Positions 15,091 to 17,824 of a stretch of 17,824 nucleotides of DNA are shown here, piece after piece (positions within the stretch are counted from its first letter, which is position 1; every line of letters starts with the position of its first letter). The position numbers and the translations under genes were made by a program. This stretch comes from Bacillota bacterium (GTDB lineage: Bacteria > Bacillota > Clostridia > Peptostreptococcales > Anaerovoracaceae): NCBI GenBank assembly GCA_016302545.1, contig JAEDNK010000021.1:1-17824 (forward strand). The letters run 5' to 3'. The notes beneath the pieces were generated by a model. The model was not told the origin of the DNA, did no database searches, and was given only the letters and a program-made list of their open reading frames with translations.

Positions 15091-15723
15091 ATGCGGAGAG
15101 TGGTTATCATACTGCTGGGAATTGTTCTGATTGCAGCAGGAAGTATAATGATGTTTAAGGAGGCTTACGGAGAAAGCATATCCGGGGCGTCAGAGTCTAT
15201 CGCCGTAAATTATGTGGCGATGAAAATAAACGCCAGTCTGCGTCAGGGAATATACAGCTCGGAGCTTGACGGACCTCTGATACATACAGAAAGAGATGAA
15301 CAGGGTAATATTAAATATCTGGAGCCCGATTCGAGGCTCATAAATAAGCTTGTCCTCGAGTTTATGACCGGAGTCAACGAAACATACAGTCTGGAGGATA
15401 CGCAGGTCGTAGAGGTTAATTTAGGTGTTATAACGGGAAGCAAAATTTTTTCTCAGCTGCCCTTTACAACGAAGATTAAGGTTCAGCCTTTGAGCCTGAC
15501 TAAATTTCAGTACGAAACGGAATTTGAAACTCAGGGAATAAATCAGACCAGGTACTGCGTTTACTGTACCATAAACAGCAGGATACGCATACTTGCCCCT
15601 TTCACAGACGAGATATCTGAGATAAACAGGCGCTTTTTGCTGGCAGAGGCGGTAATCGTAGGAGATGTGCCGAGCAATTATGTGGAGGTGCCGAAGGAGG
15701 ATATTCTGGACGCAATAAATTAA
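15091..15723 (+). CDS. yunB: Sporulation protein YunB family
   Basis: Membrane-anchored protein of 210 residues resembling B. subtilis YunB, which is made in the mother cell under sigma-E and is needed for normal sporulation; its biochemical role is unknown. One N-terminal membrane helix (about 3-22) is followed by an extracytoplasmic domain. The family's recognisable pattern is present: DEQGNIKYLEPDSRLINK (69-86), VNLGVITGSKIF (109-120), and a C-terminal half rich in strands ending GDVPSNYVEV. A CVYC pair (C156, C159) is a feature I do not recall from Bacillus. It is shorter than the ~250 residues of B. subtilis YunB, lacking its long N- and C-terminal tails. The ribosome binding site is strong but buried in a hairpin. 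I see no clear sigma-E promoter. Confidence 0.8.
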   Translation: MRRVVIILLGIVLIAAGSIMMFKEAYGESISGASESIAVNYVAMKINASLRQGIYSSELDGPLIHTERDEQGNIKYLEPDSRLINKLVLEFMTGVNETYSLEDTQVVEVNLGVITGSKIFSQLPFTTKIKVQPLSLTKFQYETEFETQGINQTRYCVYCTINSRIRILAPFTDEISEINRRFLLAEAVIVGDVPSNYVEVPKEDILDAIN

Positions 15724-15753
15724 ATGACAATATATAGGAGAATGTGGTATAAT
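15724..15753 (+). promoter_or_regulatory. Extended -10 promoter abutting hflX
   Basis: ATGACA (15724-15729), 18-bp spacer, TATAAT (15748-15753) preceded by TG at 15745-15746, giving an extended -10 (TGGTATAAT). The predicted transcription start is at or next to the A of the ATG at 15761. Confidence 0.65.
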
Positions 15754-15760
15754 AATTCAC

Positions 15761-17047
15761 ATGTTAAGATTTAATGAGAACAACGAAGTTATAAGAGAAG
15801 ACGAATACAGAGCTGTTTTGGTCGGCTTGCAGAGAGATGAGGACATTTCCTATTCCATGGAGGAGCTGAAAGGACTGGCAGAGGCGGCAGGTGTGGAGGT
15901 TCTGGGACAGATGATTCAGAATCTGGAAAGACCTAACACCGCCACCTTAATCGGAAAGGGAAAGGTGGAAGAACTGGCCGAAATGGTTAAAAATATGGAG
16001 GCTGATACGGTAATCTTCAACGACGAGCTGACGGGAATGCAGCTGCGAAATCTTGAGGATGCCGTTGGTGTGCGTGTAATCGACAGAACCATACTGATTC
16101 TTGATATTTTCGCTGACAGAGCCTCGTCAAGAGAGGGTAAGCTGCAGGTTGAGCTTGCCCAGCTTCAGTACCGTATGCCCAGACTGACGGGCTTCGGAAA
16201 ATCCCTTTCCAGACTTGGAGGCGGTATAGGAACCAGAGGTCCCGGAGAAAAGAAGCTGGAAACCGACAGACGGCACATAGAAAAGCGGATGTATGACATC
16301 AAGGCAGAGCTTGACCGGATAAAAAACACCAGAGGCGTGCAGCGCGCAAAGCGCGAGAAGAGTGAAATTCCGATTGTAGCGCTGGTAGGCTACACTAACT
16401 CCGGCAAATCAGCGCTGATGAACAGGCTGATGACCTTAACGGAAAAGGATGAAAAGACTGTCTTTGAAAAAAATATGCTCTTTGCCACGCTGGATACTCA
16501 GCAACGCAGCGTCACTCTTGACACCAACCATCAGTTTATTCTGGTGGATACGGTGGGTTTTGTCAGCAGACTGCCTCACTCTCTGGTAAATGCCTTTAAA
16601 GCCACACTGGAGGAGGTCAAACATGCGGATCTGCTGATTCATGTGGTGGATGCATCATACGAGAACCACGATTTTCACATTGAGGTTACCAATAAGGTAC
16701 TTGAGGAAATCGGCGCAGGCGGCAAAGAAAAAATCATAGCTTTCAATAAAATAGATTTGTTGGAGGACGCATCCTCTGTAATTCCTGTTGCGGGAGCGGA
16801 CAATATCTGCATTTCGGCTAAATATGACAGAAATATAGACAAACTTATTGAGCTTGTAAAGACGAAGATTTTTAAAGACATGGTGAGAACGCAGCTTATG
16901 GTGCCGTATACGAGGGGCGATGTTTCGTCATATCTTTGTGAGAAGGCAAGGGTTTTCGCCATGGAATATAGAGATGACGGCACATGGTTTGATGCGGAGC
17001 TTAAAGAGGCAGACTATCAGAGGTTAAAGGAATATGAAATTATATAG
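15761..17047 (+). CDS. hflX: Ribosome-associated GTPase HflX
   Basis: GTPase of the HflX family, 428 residues, which binds the 50S subunit and splits or rescues stalled ribosomes under stress. An N-terminal HflX domain (about 15-195) includes LIGKGKVEEL and the glycine-rich SRLGGGIGTRGPGEKKLETD (150-169). The G domain has G1 GYTNSGKS (210-217), G3 DTVG (263-266), G4 NKID (329-332) and G5 ISAK (351-354). A short C-terminal domain follows. The ATG has no properly placed ribosome binding site: TAGGAG at 15735-15740 is 20 bases away and upstream of the -10 box, so it would not be in the mRNA. A leaderless transcript is the best explanation. The next gene overlaps its end by 14 bases. Confidence 0.94.
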   Translation: MLRFNENNEVIREDEYRAVLVGLQRDEDISYSMEELKGLAEAAGVEVLGQMIQNLERPNTATLIGKGKVEELAEMVKNMEADTVIFNDELTGMQLRNLEDAVGVRVIDRTILILDIFADRASSREGKLQVELAQLQYRMPRLTGFGKSLSRLGGGIGTRGPGEKKLETDRRHIEKRMYDIKAELDRIKNTRGVQRAKREKSEIPIVALVGYTNSGKSALMNRLMTLTEKDEKTVFEKNMLFATLDTQQRSVTLDTNHQFILVDTVGFVSRLPHSLVNAFKATLEEVKHADLLIHVVDASYENHDFHIEVTNKVLEEIGAGGKEKIIAFNKIDLLEDASSVIPVAGADNICISAKYDRNIDKLIELVKTKIFKDMVRTQLMVPYTRGDVSSYLCEKARVFAMEYRDDGTWFDAELKEADYQRLKEYEII

Positions 17048-17660
17048 CACGGTGAGAGGGCAGGGACAGGCAGAGCAGATTATAGAAAAGTCAAGATTTA
17101 TTGCCTATGTGAGCCCTGCATCCACTAAGGAGGAGGCGGTTGACTTTATTGCCGCCATAAGAAAAAAGCATAAGGATGCAACCCACAATGTGCCCGCCAT
17201 GGTGCTGGGGGACAAGTTTCAGGTGCAGTGGGCGTCAGATGACGGCGAGCCGCAGGGAACTTCCGGCGCTCCCATGGTGCAGCTTATTGTAAACGAGGGT
17301 ATAACCAATGTGGTGGTGGTAGTCACCAGATACTTCGGCGGAATCAAGCTGGGTACGGGAGGACTGGTGCGGGCTTATACGAGCAGCGCCAAGCTGGGGC
17401 TTGAGGCTGCCGGAATTTGTGATGTGGAGGAAATGTGTCTTTTGACTTATGAGGTTGATTATACATATCTGGCGAAACTTCAGAACCTGTCCTCGTCGGA
17501 TGATATTTTCACTATTTCGGACATAGATTATACCAATGTGGTCAGCGTTACCCTGTGTACGCCGCCGGAAAGACAGGAGGAGGTAATGAAGGCGGTCACA
17601 AACCTAACGGGAGGAAAAGGTGTGCTGAAAAATCAAGGTCTGGAGCTTGTCAAAATCTAA
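17034..17660 (+). CDS. YigZ/IMPACT family protein
   Basis: A 208-residue member of the YigZ (UPF0029/IMPACT) family. Hallmarks are ASDDGEPQGTSGAPM (67-81) and VTRYFGGIKLGTGGLVRAY (97-115), followed by a C-terminal ferredoxin-like DUF1949-type domain (about 140-205). Eukaryotic IMPACT regulates the eIF2 kinase Gcn2; the bacterial role is unknown, though nucleic-acid or ribosome binding has been proposed from structure. It overlaps hflX by 14 bases, with AAAGG just ahead of the ATG, so it is translated from the same message. Pairing with a ribosome-associated GTPase fits a translation-stress link, which is inference. No GC-rich terminator follows it. Confidence 0.9.
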   Translation: MKLYSTVRGQGQAEQIIEKSRFIAYVSPASTKEEAVDFIAAIRKKHKDATHNVPAMVLGDKFQVQWASDDGEPQGTSGAPMVQLIVNEGITNVVVVVTRYFGGIKLGTGGLVRAYTSSAKLGLEAAGICDVEEMCLLTYEVDYTYLAKLQNLSSSDDIFTISDIDYTNVVSVTLCTPPERQEEVMKAVTNLTGGKGVLKNQGLELVKI

Positions 17661-17685
17661 ATTTTTGAAAAATTAAAAAATACCA

Positions 17686-17717
17686 TTGACATAGTTTATC
17701 GATTGTGTTAGTATAAT
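17686..17717 (+). promoter_or_regulatory. Promoter-like element with 20-bp spacer
   Basis: Exact consensus hexamers TTGACA (17686-17691) and TATAAT (17712-17717) are separated by 20 bp, longer than the usual 16-18. TAGTAT at 17709-17714 would give 17 bp but matches the -10 poorly. The plausible transcription start lies in the hairpin that follows. Confidence 0.45.
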
Positions 17718-17720
17718 TTT

Positions 17721-17761
17721 CGGCTCGTTTAAAAAGCTTTTTAGCAGACTAAAATGAGCCG
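17721..17761. repeat. Inverted repeat just downstream of the first promoter
   Basis: CGGCTC (17721-17726) pairs with GAGCCG (17756-17761), extended by TTTA/TAAA after a small bulge; the interior holds the palindrome AAAAAGCTTTTT. No T-run follows on the plus strand, so it is not a standard terminator. It may be an operator or a 5' leader structure. Confidence 0.5.
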
Positions 17762-17791
17762 ATAAAAAAATTAAAAAAGTTAAAAATTCTC

Positions 17792-17820
17792 TTGACAAAT
17801 TGAAAGAAATCATGTATATT
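17792..17820 (+). promoter_or_regulatory. Strong sigma-A promoter at the right edge
   Basis: TTGACA (17792-17797), 17-bp spacer, TATATT (17815-17820), preceded by a very A-rich stretch (17762-17788) that could act as an UP element. The gene it drives lies beyond the window. Confidence 0.65.
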
Positions 17821-17824
17821 TAAT

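Noticed and set aside
17692..17711. MerR-type operator in the 20-bp spacer
   Set aside because: Apart from the central ATCGAT the two halves are not complementary, so no clear dyad supports a MerR-family site.
1..17824. Mobile elements, CRISPR arrays, tRNA or rRNA genes
   Set aside because: No transposase or integrase frames, regularly spaced repeats, or tRNA/rRNA-like segments were found. Gene order and codon style look uniform.

Overview
The window looks like core chromosome of a low-to-mid GC, endospore-forming member of the Bacillota, most likely class Clostridia. Four things point there. The run dprA-topA-hslV-hslU-codY is a Firmicutes arrangement, CodY is restricted to that phylum, a YunB-type sporulation protein is present, and ribosome binding sites are strong AGGAGG types with some GTG starts. 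I cannot name a genus.

Layout. Positions 1-3545 (minus strand) hold a potassium-uptake operon: trkA, then two tandem trkH paralogues, the second cut by the left edge. A short divergent promoter region (3546-3683) separates it from a plus-strand pair at 3684-5193: a glyoxalase II-like metallo-beta-lactamase hydrolase and a Cof-type HAD phosphatase, ended by a hairpin terminator. Positions 5402-7149 are a damage-inducible unit: a sigma-A promoter with a LexA operator in its spacer, a UmuC/YqjW-like Y-family polymerase, a YolD-like partner and a terminator.

A promoter near 7180 then reads yraN, comM, dprA, topA, hslV, hslU and codY (7272-15021), with a probable extra promoter in front of topA. 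ComM and DprA both act on incoming single-stranded DNA in natural transformation. TopA handles DNA topology, HslVU is an ATP-dependent protease, and CodY is the global nutrient regulator. Next are yunB (15091-15723), whose ribosome binding site lies in a long hairpin, and hflX-yigZ (15761-17660), where hflX has a promoter so close to its ATG that a leaderless mRNA is likely. The last 160 bases hold no gene but carry two promoter-like elements and a hairpin leading into something beyond the right edge.

I found no evidence of a novel defence, mobile or biosynthetic system. This is an ordinary conserved region. What deserves a second look is regulatory: a shared palindromic -35 box, the LexA operator, folded leaders before codY and yunB, the leaderless hflX start, and the promoter-dense right end. 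No stretch over 300 bases lacks a gene; the longest gap, 5194-5482, is described among the features.
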